From BP-133 sp040756995 (GTDB lineage: Bacteria; Actinomycetota; Acidimicrobiia; IMCC26256; BP-133), in the NCBI GenBank assembly GCA_040756995.1, contig JBFLYK010000023.1, forward strand, positions 34,842 to 98,841: a stretch of 64,000 bases of DNA. Direction: 5' to 3'. Below the pieces are notes generated by a model. The model was not told where the DNA came from, searched no databases, and saw only the letters and a list, made by a program, of their open reading frames with translations. The position numbers and the translations under genes were made by a program. Below, in pieces: positions 9,485 to 16,908 of the stretch (positions within the stretch are counted from its first letter, which is position 1; each line of letters starts with the position of its first letter).

Positions 9485-11311
9485 CTAGTCCGGGAACCGG
9501 ATGAACTTGTTCGGGCTCAGCGTGTTCTCGAACTTGCGGAACCGGAGGAACTCCGCCCTGGTCCTCGGGCCGAGGATCCGGTTGGAGGCGGCGGGTGCCG
9601 TCTCCTTCGGTGTCCCCGGGTTCAGCAGGTAGGCGTCGCGGATCTTCTGCACCTCGTCACACGACAGCGCGTTGCGCTTCGCGTCGGGATCGAGCCCGTA
9701 CACCTCGGCGGCGGTGCGGCCCAGGATGCCGTTCCGGATCGACCGCTCGGGGTGGGCCCGGCCGTCGGTCGGCCAGCCGCTGACGTTCGGGTGGGGCCCC
9801 ATGTAGCTGGCTCCGTCGAGCGCGTTCTTGCGGGGGTCCCACCGGTCGCCGTCGAGCCCGTAGGGCAGGTTGTAGAGCTCCTTGGCCGCGTCCGAGAACT
9901 GCAGCGCCCGGAGCAGCACGATCTGGGGCTGCGGGTTCCCGTACCAGATGCAGTCGCTCCCCCACACGATCCGGCGGGGCCCGACGTAGGTGATGAGCTT
10001 GCCGAGCAGGTGCGTGGCCCGGTCGGCGTCGGCCATGTTGGCCCACCACGTGGTGCCGATCTCGGCGTACATGTTGGGCGAGTTGCCGTGCTCCAGCCCC
10101 GGCGGCACGAAGCGGGTGGCGTCGATGCCGTTCTCCCGGAGGCTCTTGATGAAGCAGTCGACACCCCGGTTCGACGAGTTGACCTTGTCGTCGCCGGGGT
10201 ACGGCTTCATGTGCTCGCCGTCGAATCCTGAGTGGTAGGTGAAGAACGTCACGTCGGGGTACATGGCGCCGATGATGCCCATGTCCCGGGGCGAGAACTT
10301 CGCCGAGTCGAACGTGCCGTTGAAGGCCAGGCCCTTGTGGGTGCACACGACGGCCGGGCGGTTGGTCTTGGCGTGGATCCGGCGGATGTGCTCGACGATC
10401 GCCATCCCGTTCTCGTCGTCGAACCACCAGCCGTTGGTCACCGGGCCTTCGCCGCCGATGGCGCCGAGGCCGGGGTCACCCCAGCCGCAGTACAGCTTCC
10501 AGCCCCGCACGTCCAGCGGACCCTGGATGCTGGCCATCCAGTCGAAGTCCTCCTGCTGGTAGGCCGGCACCTTGCCCGGGCCCTGGTAACCCCGGTTGGG
10601 CTGGGAGAAGGCGTGAACGAAGCACCGCTCGGACTGGGTCATGTTGTTGACCATGTCCCGGGTCTCGGCGGCGAACTTCATGGGCGTGATGTTGACTTCG
10701 TCGGGCAGCCGAGGCAGCGCGGTGAGCAGGTTCACCGTCTCGGAGCTGTCGAGGAAGATCTCCTTGAAGTAGTGGTAGCGGCCCAGGTTCTCGACCGGGT
10801 CGATCTCCCCGGCCCCGAAGCCCCGGACCCCACCCTCGTTGTAGCCCGGGTAGTCGCCCATGGCCTGGGTCGTCCACAGCAGCAGGAACTGCATGAAGCC
10901 TGGCTCCTGCGTACGCCACTTGGCGTTGATGTCGGAGTCGAGGACGTGGCCCTGGGTGTCGAGGATGAATTCACCCGGGAGGTTGGCCAGCTGCGAGCCC
11001 GGGTTCTCGAGGTCGCAGGCCTTCGTCGTCTTGGTGCCATCGGCCCAGGCGTAGTTGCCCCACTTGCCCCCGGTGACCTGGTCAATGGCCCAGACACCGA
11101 CGCCGTAGGCGGCGGCGGTCCGGACGAATTGCCGCCGGCTCATCCCGAACTTGCGCCGCACCTCCTCGATCTTCTCGTTCTGGAGGGCCATGATCTTCCG
11201 CTGAGCGGGAGTCGGGTCCGGGGGCATGAATTCGCCGTTCGACGCCGGCATGACGTCGATCGGCGGTGTTTCGGACGGATCCGGGTAGTGGTCCTTGTAC
11301 TTCTCAGCCAT
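9485..11311 (-). CDS. Tat-exported amidohydrolase (amidohydrolase-2 family)
   Basis: A 608-residue protein from ATG 11311, with the ribosome site AAGGGGAGG 5 bp upstream. A twin-arginine motif SRRQFVR sits at residues 58-64, followed by a short hydrophobic stretch. The 57-residue charged lead before it is unusually long. The catalytic part fits metal-dependent hydrolases of the TIM-barrel amidohydrolase-2 group: ILDTQGHVLD, VVCTHKG, FFTYHSGFDG and IVWGSDCIWYG supply the likely His and Asp ligands. The first ligand pair is QxH rather than HxH. The substrate is unknown. It is the first gene of an operon with a cupredoxin and is divergent from an IclR regulator. Confidence 0.8.
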   Translation of the reverse strand: MAEKYKDHYPDPSETPPIDVMPASNGEFMPPDPTPAQRKIMALQNEKIEEVRRKFGMSRRQFVRTAAAYGVGVWAIDQVTGGKWGNYAWADGTKTTKACDLENPGSQLANLPGEFILDTQGHVLDSDINAKWRTQEPGFMQFLLLWTTQAMGDYPGYNEGGVRGFGAGEIDPVENLGRYHYFKEIFLDSSETVNLLTALPRLPDEVNITPMKFAAETRDMVNNMTQSERCFVHAFSQPNRGYQGPGKVPAYQQEDFDWMASIQGPLDVRGWKLYCGWGDPGLGAIGGEGPVTNGWWFDDENGMAIVEHIRRIHAKTNRPAVVCTHKGLAFNGTFDSAKFSPRDMGIIGAMYPDVTFFTYHSGFDGEHMKPYPGDDKVNSSNRGVDCFIKSLRENGIDATRFVPPGLEHGNSPNMYAEIGTTWWANMADADRATHLLGKLITYVGPRRIVWGSDCIWYGNPQPQIVLLRALQFSDAAKELYNLPYGLDGDRWDPRKNALDGASYMGPHPNVSGWPTDGRAHPERSIRNGILGRTAAEVYGLDPDAKRNALSCDEVQKIRDAYLLNPGTPKETAPAASNRILGPRTRAEFLRFRKFENTLSPNKFIRFPD

Positions 11312-11372
11312 TCGGCCTCCCCTTGCGGCGACACTGCGGGCGGTAGGGCGCAAAAACGGAAGAGCCCCCGCA

Positions 11373-11395
11373 AAACGATCCTTGTGCGATCGTTT
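11373..11395. promoter_or_regulatory. inverted repeat, candidate operator between amidohydrolase operon and iclR-type gene
   Basis: AAACGATC at 11373-11380 is mirrored exactly by GATCGTTT at 11388-11395 with a 7 bp spacer. It lies in the 209 bp divergent intergenic region, 62 bp upstream of the amidohydrolase start. A TATACT hexamer at 11417-11422 could be the -10 box of the regulator gene. Use as the IclR binding site is inferred from position and symmetry. Confidence 0.45.
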
Positions 11396-11520
11396 CCGCT
11401 GATCAAGGACATTTCATATACTGAACGAGACGCCGGATCCGGGCCTGAGAGGTCGGTAAGATCCGGCTCGAGGGGGTCAGTCGCACTATTCGTCGCAGCT
11501 CCATCGCACCAGGAGATCGG

Positions 11521-12294
11521 TTGAGGATGTTGTCGGGGAGGCCGACCGATCTGATCCAGAGCGTGTCCCGTGCGCTCCGGATCCTCGAAGAGGTCGGCGA
11601 CAGCCCGGAGGGGCTGAACGCCAAGCAGATCGCCCACCGGTGCGACATCGCACTGCCGACGACGTACCACCTGGTACGGACGCTGGCCTACGAGGGCTAT
11701 CTGGTCCGCCGGCCCAACGGTGTCTACGGGCTCGGGATGGAGATCGCCAGCCGGTTCCGTGACCTGGTGGCGTCGATGAACCGGCCGCCACAGGTCCACG
11801 ACGTCCTCCGGCAGCTGGCCGAGGTGACCGGCCACACCGCCTACTTCGCGCAACTGGTGGACGGGCGGGTCGTGCTGACCGACCTGGTCGAAGGACCGTA
11901 TTCGCCCCATCTCGAGGACCTGGTCGTCGGCTTCGACGAGGGCGCCCACGCCACGGCCCTGGGGAAGGCGCTGCTGTCGACGATCCCGGTGACCAAGCGT
12001 AAGGCACTGCTCGAGGAGCAGGGTTTACGTCCGTTCACCAGCAACACCATCACCGACGAGGGCCGGCTGCACCACGAGATCGCCGTGTCCGCCCGCTCCG
12101 GCATCTTCACCGAGGAACAGCAGTACCGCCCCGAGGTGTGCTGCGCCGCCGTCCTCGTCGGGCCGGACCGGCAGGGAGCCATCGGGATGTCGGGGGGCGT
12201 CGACCGCTGGTCGCAGTTGAGCCGGGCCCTGGTGCGCCAGCTCACGACCCACGCCACCGATCTGACCGTCTCCGACGAGGCTCAGCACGCCTGA
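11521..12294 (+). CDS. IclR family transcriptional regulator
   Basis: A 257-residue protein. The N-terminal winged helix includes LNAKQIAHRCDIALPTTYHL, and the effector domain carries GHTAYFAQLVDG, ALGKALLS and the SAPV-like region near the C-terminus. IclR proteins bind small aromatic or carbon-source metabolites and usually control adjacent catabolic genes. The start is TTG 11521, 5 bp after AGGAG, or ATG 11527. It is divergent from the Tat amidohydrolase operon, its most likely target. Confidence 0.92.
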   Translation: MRMLSGRPTDLIQSVSRALRILEEVGDSPEGLNAKQIAHRCDIALPTTYHLVRTLAYEGYLVRRPNGVYGLGMEIASRFRDLVASMNRPPQVHDVLRQLAEVTGHTAYFAQLVDGRVVLTDLVEGPYSPHLEDLVVGFDEGAHATALGKALLSTIPVTKRKALLEEQGLRPFTSNTITDEGRLHHEIAVSARSGIFTEEQQYRPEVCCAAVLVGPDRQGAIGMSGGVDRWSQLSRALVRQLTTHATDLTVSDEAQHA

Positions 12295-12311
12295 GGCCCG
12301 TCCGGCGCCTG

Positions 12312-13016
12312 TCAGAGCCCGGCGATGCTCGGGGTGAATCGGGCCAGGTACGAGGTCAGCTGGCCGTAGGCGCCGGTGGCCAGGAGGACGCCGAGGACGA
12401 CCAGCAGGCCCCCGGCCAGCCGCTCGACGCCGGGCCCGACCCGGCGGAGCCGTTCCGCCAGCCGGGGCGACGACGCCAGGCCGAGTGAGGCCACCAGGAA
12501 CGGCACGCCGATGCCGAGGGCGTAGGCGAAGAGCAGCACGGCGCCGCGGCCGGCGTCGCCGGAATTGGCGGCCACCGTCAGGGCGGCCCCGAGGAGGGGC
12601 CCGACGCAGGGACTCCAGGCGGCGCCGAAGGCCACTCCCACGACCAGGGGGCGGACCGGGCCGCGGAAGCGGGCCACCGAGGCGAACAGACGCCGCTCCC
12701 GGGCCAGCGGGCCGCGGATCACGCCGAGGAGGGCGAGCCCCAGGACGGCCACGATCACGCCCCCGACGCGCTGCACACCGTTCTGCACGTCGGTCAGCGC
12801 CGAGCCGAGGAGGCCGGCCGTGGCGCCCAGACCGGTGAAGACGGCGGCGAAGCCGAGGACGAACAGCAGTGTGGCCGGAACGGCCCGGGCCGGATCACGG
12901 GCCTCGACCGCCTCCCCGGCGACGAGCCCGAGGTAGGCGGGCAGGAGCGGGACGAGACAGGGAGCGAGAAACGAGGCCACGCCCGCCCCGAACAGCGCCA
13001 CCGCCTGGGTCAGCAC
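12312..13016 (-). CDS. ccdA: CcdA-type cytochrome c biogenesis/thiol reductant transporter
   Basis: A 234-residue membrane protein from GTG 13016 with six hydrophobic segments. The two conserved cysteines of the family are in FLAPCLVPLLPAYLG (Cys20) and WSPCVGPLLG (Cys137). They relay electrons from cytoplasmic thioredoxin to extracytoplasmic partners. The partner is probably the thioredoxin-fold protein encoded 19 bp upstream. In mycobacteria these two parts are fused as DipZ, whereas here they are separate genes. Confidence 0.88.
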   Translation of the reverse strand: MLTQAVALFGAGVASFLAPCLVPLLPAYLGLVAGEAVEARDPARAVPATLLFVLGFAAVFTGLGATAGLLGSALTDVQNGVQRVGGVIVAVLGLALLGVIRGPLARERRLFASVARFRGPVRPLVVGVAFGAAWSPCVGPLLGAALTVAANSGDAGRGAVLLFAYALGIGVPFLVASLGLASSPRLAERLRRVGPGVERLAGGLLVVLGVLLATGAYGQLTSYLARFTPSIAGL

Positions 13017-13035
13017 GGAGCGGTCACCGGGCCCG

Positions 13036-14154
13036 TCAGGCTCCGAAGGTGAAGGCGAACGCCTCGAGTCCCGGTGCGCGGGGGGTGAGCCGCAGCCTGT
13101 GCTCCTCCACCCGGGGGCCGCGGGCCAGGCGGTACATGTCGGAGGCCTCGACCCGCACGTAGGTGACACCGGAGCCGTCGACCTTGGTGTCGACCGTGCG
13201 GAAGGCCTCGGGGAGCGGCTTCCCGTCGAGTTCGACGGTCACGTCGATCGGGGTGCGCCCCGGGGCGCCGGTGGCCATCACGAGGTTGACCTCGGCCGCC
13301 AGGTACCGGAGAGAGAGCGAGGCGTCCGGTGAGACCGACCGGATCCGCTGCGGCTCGCCCTGCCAGGTGCCGGCCAGGGCCGGCTGGTGGAGGCGCAGCT
13401 CCCCCGGCGTGTAGGCGCTCTGGCCGTCCTCGGCGACGCTTCCCCGCTCGGTGCCGAGGTACGTCTCCTGGGTGATGTTCCGGGTGACGTCGTCGGGTGC
13501 CGGCGCGGGTTGCTTCGGGTCGTCGGCCACGGGGGACGATTCGCTGACGCCGAGGAGGCTGCGGATGACGCGCTCCGTCTCGGCGTAGTTGCCCTCGCCG
13601 GGATGGAAGTACCGGATGCGGCCCTGCCGGTCGGTGACCCACTTGGCCGGCCAGTACCGGTTGTTGAAGTCGCGCCAGATGGCCATGTCGTCGTCCAGCG
13701 CCACCGGCCACGTCACCTCGAGGCGGGCCACCGCCCGCGCCACGTTGCCGTGGTCCTTCTCGAAGTCGAACTCCGGTGAGTGCACGCCGACGATGACGAG
13801 GCCGTCGTCGCGGTAGCGGTCGTGCCAGGCCCGCAGATAGGGCAGGGTCCGCACGCAGTTGACGCAGGAGTAGGTCCAGAAGTCGTAGATCACCACCTTG
13901 CCGGACAGTTCCTTGCCGGTCAGGGGCGGCGAATTCAGCCAACCCTTGGCGTGGAGCTCCGGCGCCGGCGGGCCGACGGGCAGGTTCTCCACGTCGACGG
14001 CGGAGATCGTCTCCGACGGGTCGGCCTGGGAGGCGATCCAGATGGCGGCCAGCGACAGGACGACGAGGCCGACGGCCGCCCACAGGTAGAACCGGCGGGG
14101 CGGCGGGGCGGCGGGAGGAGGCGGGGGCTCGGTCGGCTCGAACCCGGAGGTCAC
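13036..14154 (-). CDS. membrane-anchored TlpA/DipZ-like thioredoxin protein
   Basis: A 372-residue protein. A proline-rich cytosolic lead precedes a transmembrane helix at 22-41, followed by a TlpA-type thioredoxin domain whose active site is WTYSCVNC (Cys97, Cys100), the variant typical of DipZ. The C-terminal region (about 230-372) matches the beta-sandwich tail found after the DipZ thioredoxin domain, with DASLSLRYLA and a DMYRL segment. It reduces or isomerises extracytoplasmic disulfides with CcdA. GTG at 14154 follows the upstream stop by 3 bp. Confidence 0.85.
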   Translation of the reverse strand: MTSGFEPTEPPPPPAAPPPRRFYLWAAVGLVVLSLAAIWIASQADPSETISAVDVENLPVGPPAPELHAKGWLNSPPLTGKELSGKVVIYDFWTYSCVNCVRTLPYLRAWHDRYRDDGLVIVGVHSPEFDFEKDHGNVARAVARLEVTWPVALDDDMAIWRDFNNRYWPAKWVTDRQGRIRYFHPGEGNYAETERVIRSLLGVSESSPVADDPKQPAPAPDDVTRNITQETYLGTERGSVAEDGQSAYTPGELRLHQPALAGTWQGEPQRIRSVSPDASLSLRYLAAEVNLVMATGAPGRTPIDVTVELDGKPLPEAFRTVDTKVDGSGVTYVRVEASDMYRLARGPRVEEHRLRLTPRAPGLEAFAFTFGA

Positions 14155-14157
14155 GCC

Positions 14158-16230
14158 TCAGATCATCGCGGGTTTGGGCGCCGGCGGCGGACCGGGGGCC
14201 GCCGGAGGGCCAGGAGGGGCCGGAGGGCCAGGAGGGGCCGGCGGGCCGGGAGCCGCCGGGGGGCCCGGAGCGGCCGGTTCCGCCGGGGCGGCGGGCCGGG
14301 TGCCGGTCGGACGGAAGGCGACGTCGACGATCACGTCGGGACCGGGCGGGCGTTCGCGCCGGGCGTCGGCATCGCCGAAGGCGAAGACCGCGCCGTCGGT
14401 GCCGGCGATGTAGTAGCCGGCGCCCGATTCGGTGGCCCGGAGGTCGACGGCCTTCTCGTAGGGCTGGCGGTCGGGGACGCCGCCGTGGAACGGCACCCCG
14501 AACGAGAAGACTCCGCCGTCGCGCCCGAGCAGCCAGTAGCCCTTGCCGTCAGGCGAGGCGGCGATGGCCACCATGGGGACGTTCGGTTTGGCGGTGGCCC
14601 CCTCCGGCCCCCCAGCCGGCAGGCTGGCTCCGGTTACGGCCTGGACGACGGCGTCACCGAAGGCGAAGACGTGGGCGTCGGTGGTGGCGATCCAGTAGCC
14701 CTGGCCGGTCGGGGTCGGCGCCATCCCCACGGCGTGGAGCGGCAGGGGGAACAGCTGCCCCCGCATGGTGGCGTCGCCGAAGGCGAACACCTCGCCGGCC
14801 GCCGTGAGCACCCAGTACCCCTTCCCGGTCGGCGTGGGTTCGAGGTGGATCGCCGGGGAGCGGAGCTGCCCCGCCGGCGTGCCCAGGAACGGCGCGTCCC
14901 CGAAGGCGAACACCCCGCCGTCGGCACCCACCATCCAGTAACCCCGTCCGGCCGGTGTGGCCGCCAGAGAGACGATCGGCCCGCCCAGCGCCCGGCCGGC
15001 CAGATCGCCGGCCGACCGCACGTCGCCGTAGGCCCGGATGCGCCCGTCGGCGGCCACGGACCAGAAACCGGGAAACTCGGGCAGCGGCGGTGGCGGGGCC
15101 GGCAACGGCGCCGGGCCCGGCCGGGGAGCAGCCGGAGCGCCGAGTGCTTCCGCCACCCGCTGGCGGATCTCGGGCAGGCGGTTGTAGAGGCGGCCGCCGG
15201 GACAGCCGGTCTCACCGACATCCCGGTGGCCGGCGATGTTGGGGAACGTCCGGCGGGACCCGTCCTTGGCGGTGAACGGCGCCGCGCCCCGGGGGTCGAT
15301 GTCGTGCCGGGCGGCCTTCCACGCCAACAGGCGCACCAGCCCGTCGAGCGCCGCGTCGGGCGGCTCCACTCCTCCTGAGTAGTCGCCGAGAACAGCGATG
15401 CCGGCTGTGCCGGGGTTGACGGCCTTGGCGTGGGCGCCGATGACGCCGTTGCCGTGTTCGTCTTCGCCGGTGGGCGGTTCGCCGGGCCGGTAGACCCGGG
15501 CCCAGCGGCCCTCGTAGACCCGGCCCTGCTGGTCGACGAGGAAGTTGTAGCCGATGTCGTTCCAGCCGTTGTGGCGGGTGTGGTACGCGTAGACCGCCCG
15601 AACGGTCTGGGCCGGATCGGGATCGTTGTTGGGCGTCACCGTGTGGTGGACAATCAGCTTCGAGACCCGGGCGAACTCCTGCGGGCCCTTCCGCATGCTC
15701 TCGTCGGCGCCCCAGCCGGCCCGGGTGATGATCTCCGGCGCCGGCGCCGTCCGGTTGGCCACCGGTGTCGCGACCGACACCCCGGCGTCGATGACGACCG
15801 CTTGCAGTTCGGTGGCGCCCGCCCACCGCACGGCGAGGCGCACCGCACCCCCGTCCGGGCGGACGAGGCCGGTGGCGACGCGGCCGGCGTGGGCATCGCT
15901 GCTGTCGTCCCAGATCGGAAGGCGCCGCCACACTCCCCCGCCGCCCGGTTGCACCCAACGGATCTCGACCGGCTGGTCCTCGGTGCCCAGCCAGCACAGC
16001 CCGACATGCGTTGCTTGGAACGGAAGGCGCAGCTCGGCCGAACCGCCCCCGGGACGGGACGCGGCGATGGGCAGCACCACGAACTCGGTGACGGCCGCGC
16101 CCTCGCCGGTGAAGGCCCGGACCGAACGGCCGAACCCGCCGACGCCGAGGGCACCGAGGCCGGCGAGACCCCGCAGCACCGCCCTCCGGCTGGCCCGGCG
16201 GCTCGGGGGTGTCCCCCGAGAGGAATCCAT
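14158..16230 (-). CDS. Tat-exported PGRP-type N-acetylmuramoyl-L-alanine amidase with GYW repeats and proline-rich tail
   Basis: A 690-residue protein from ATG 16230. The N-terminus SRRASRRAVLRGLAG is a twin-arginine signal. The amidase_2/PGRP domain spans about 165-360. Likely zinc ligands are in IVHHT (195-196), GHRD (His335) and TGCPGG (Cys343), so it should cleave the amide between MurNAc and L-Ala. Residues 390-650 hold six or seven GYW...DGGVFAFGDA repeats, probably a propeller that binds the wall. The tail is a PPG/PAP tandem. The same repeat module recurs in the phosphoesterase at 28.4-30.3 kb. Confidence 0.88.
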   Translation of the reverse strand: MDSSRGTPPSRRASRRAVLRGLAGLGALGVGGFGRSVRAFTGEGAAVTEFVVLPIAASRPGGGSAELRLPFQATHVGLCWLGTEDQPVEIRWVQPGGGGVWRRLPIWDDSSDAHAGRVATGLVRPDGGAVRLAVRWAGATELQAVVIDAGVSVATPVANRTAPAPEIITRAGWGADESMRKGPQEFARVSKLIVHHTVTPNNDPDPAQTVRAVYAYHTRHNGWNDIGYNFLVDQQGRVYEGRWARVYRPGEPPTGEDEHGNGVIGAHAKAVNPGTAGIAVLGDYSGGVEPPDAALDGLVRLLAWKAARHDIDPRGAAPFTAKDGSRRTFPNIAGHRDVGETGCPGGRLYNRLPEIRQRVAEALGAPAAPRPGPAPLPAPPPPLPEFPGFWSVAADGRIRAYGDVRSAGDLAGRALGGPIVSLAATPAGRGYWMVGADGGVFAFGDAPFLGTPAGQLRSPAIHLEPTPTGKGYWVLTAAGEVFAFGDATMRGQLFPLPLHAVGMAPTPTGQGYWIATTDAHVFAFGDAVVQAVTGASLPAGGPEGATAKPNVPMVAIAASPDGKGYWLLGRDGGVFSFGVPFHGGVPDRQPYEKAVDLRATESGAGYYIAGTDGAVFAFGDADARRERPPGPDVIVDVAFRPTGTRPAAPAEPAAPGPPAAPGPPAPPGPPAPPGPPAAPGPPPAPKPAMI
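14201..14260. repeat. 18 bp tandem repeat encoding a Pro-Gly-Ala tail
   Basis: The unit GCCGGAGGGCCAGGAGGG occurs perfectly at 14201-14218 and 14219-14236, then degenerates. On the minus strand it encodes the PAPPGP repeats at the C-terminus of the amidase. Copy number is likely to vary between strains. Confidence 0.8.
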
Positions 16231-16333
16231 GATCGAGCATCTTGCAACGGCGCCATCGCCAGGTGGCGGACCACTGCCCGTGACTGCGCCACTCACGGGG
16301 GGCAGGTGAAGCCCCCTAGCCTGGTCGCCGCCC

Positions 16334-16897
16334 ATGAGTGCCGAAGCCTCCACTCTCCTCGGCCTGCTGGCCGATGACGATCGACTGCGCACCGTTGCCG
16401 CTCTCGTCCTCGGCTCCGGCCCAGCTTCCGTCTCCGAGGTGGCCACCGCCGCCGGCCTCGACGTCCGCCGGGCGGCGAAGGCGCTGACCCGTCTCGCCGG
16501 CGCTGGCCTTGTCGACCAGACCGGCGATGCCTACGTGCTGCGTACCGAGCGCTTTCGGGAAGCGCTCGATTCTCTGGGCCGGTCCGAAGAGCCGGCCGCC
16601 GTCCCCCATTCCGGCCGGGGCCCCGACGCCGACCGGATACTCCGAATTTTTGTCCGTGACGGGAGGCTCGTCCAGATCCCGGCCGTCCACAGCAAAAGAT
16701 TGGTGGTGCTCGACTGGCTGGCGGGCCTGTTCGAGCCCGGCCAGGCCTACGCCGAGAAGGAGGTCAACGAGATCCTCGGCCGGGTCCACGCCGATTACGC
16801 GTCCTTGCGGCGTTATCTCGTCGACGAGGGTTTCCTCCACCGGCGCGACGGCTTCTATTGGCGCGCCGGTGGAACCTTCGACGTCGATCCCTTCTAG
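16334..16897 (+). CDS. DUF2087 winged-helix regulator
   Basis: A 187-residue protein. Residues 1-75 form an ArsR-like winged helix (SVSEVATAAGLDVRRAAKAL). The C-terminal part is DUF2087, with the signature KRLVVLDWLAGLF, YAEKEVNEILGR, ASLRRYLVDEGFL and RRDGFYWR. DUF2087 domains often occur with metal-responsive or MarR/ArsR-type DNA binding. It is divergent from the PGRP amidase (103 bp) and convergent with clpB (11 bp). The effector is unknown. Confidence 0.85.
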   Translation: MSAEASTLLGLLADDDRLRTVAALVLGSGPASVSEVATAAGLDVRRAAKALTRLAGAGLVDQTGDAYVLRTERFREALDSLGRSEEPAAVPHSGRGPDADRILRIFVRDGRLVQIPAVHSKRLVVLDWLAGLFEPGQAYAEKEVNEILGRVHADYASLRRYLVDEGFLHRRDGFYWRAGGTFDVDPF

Positions 16898-16908
16898 GGC
16901 AACGCCAA

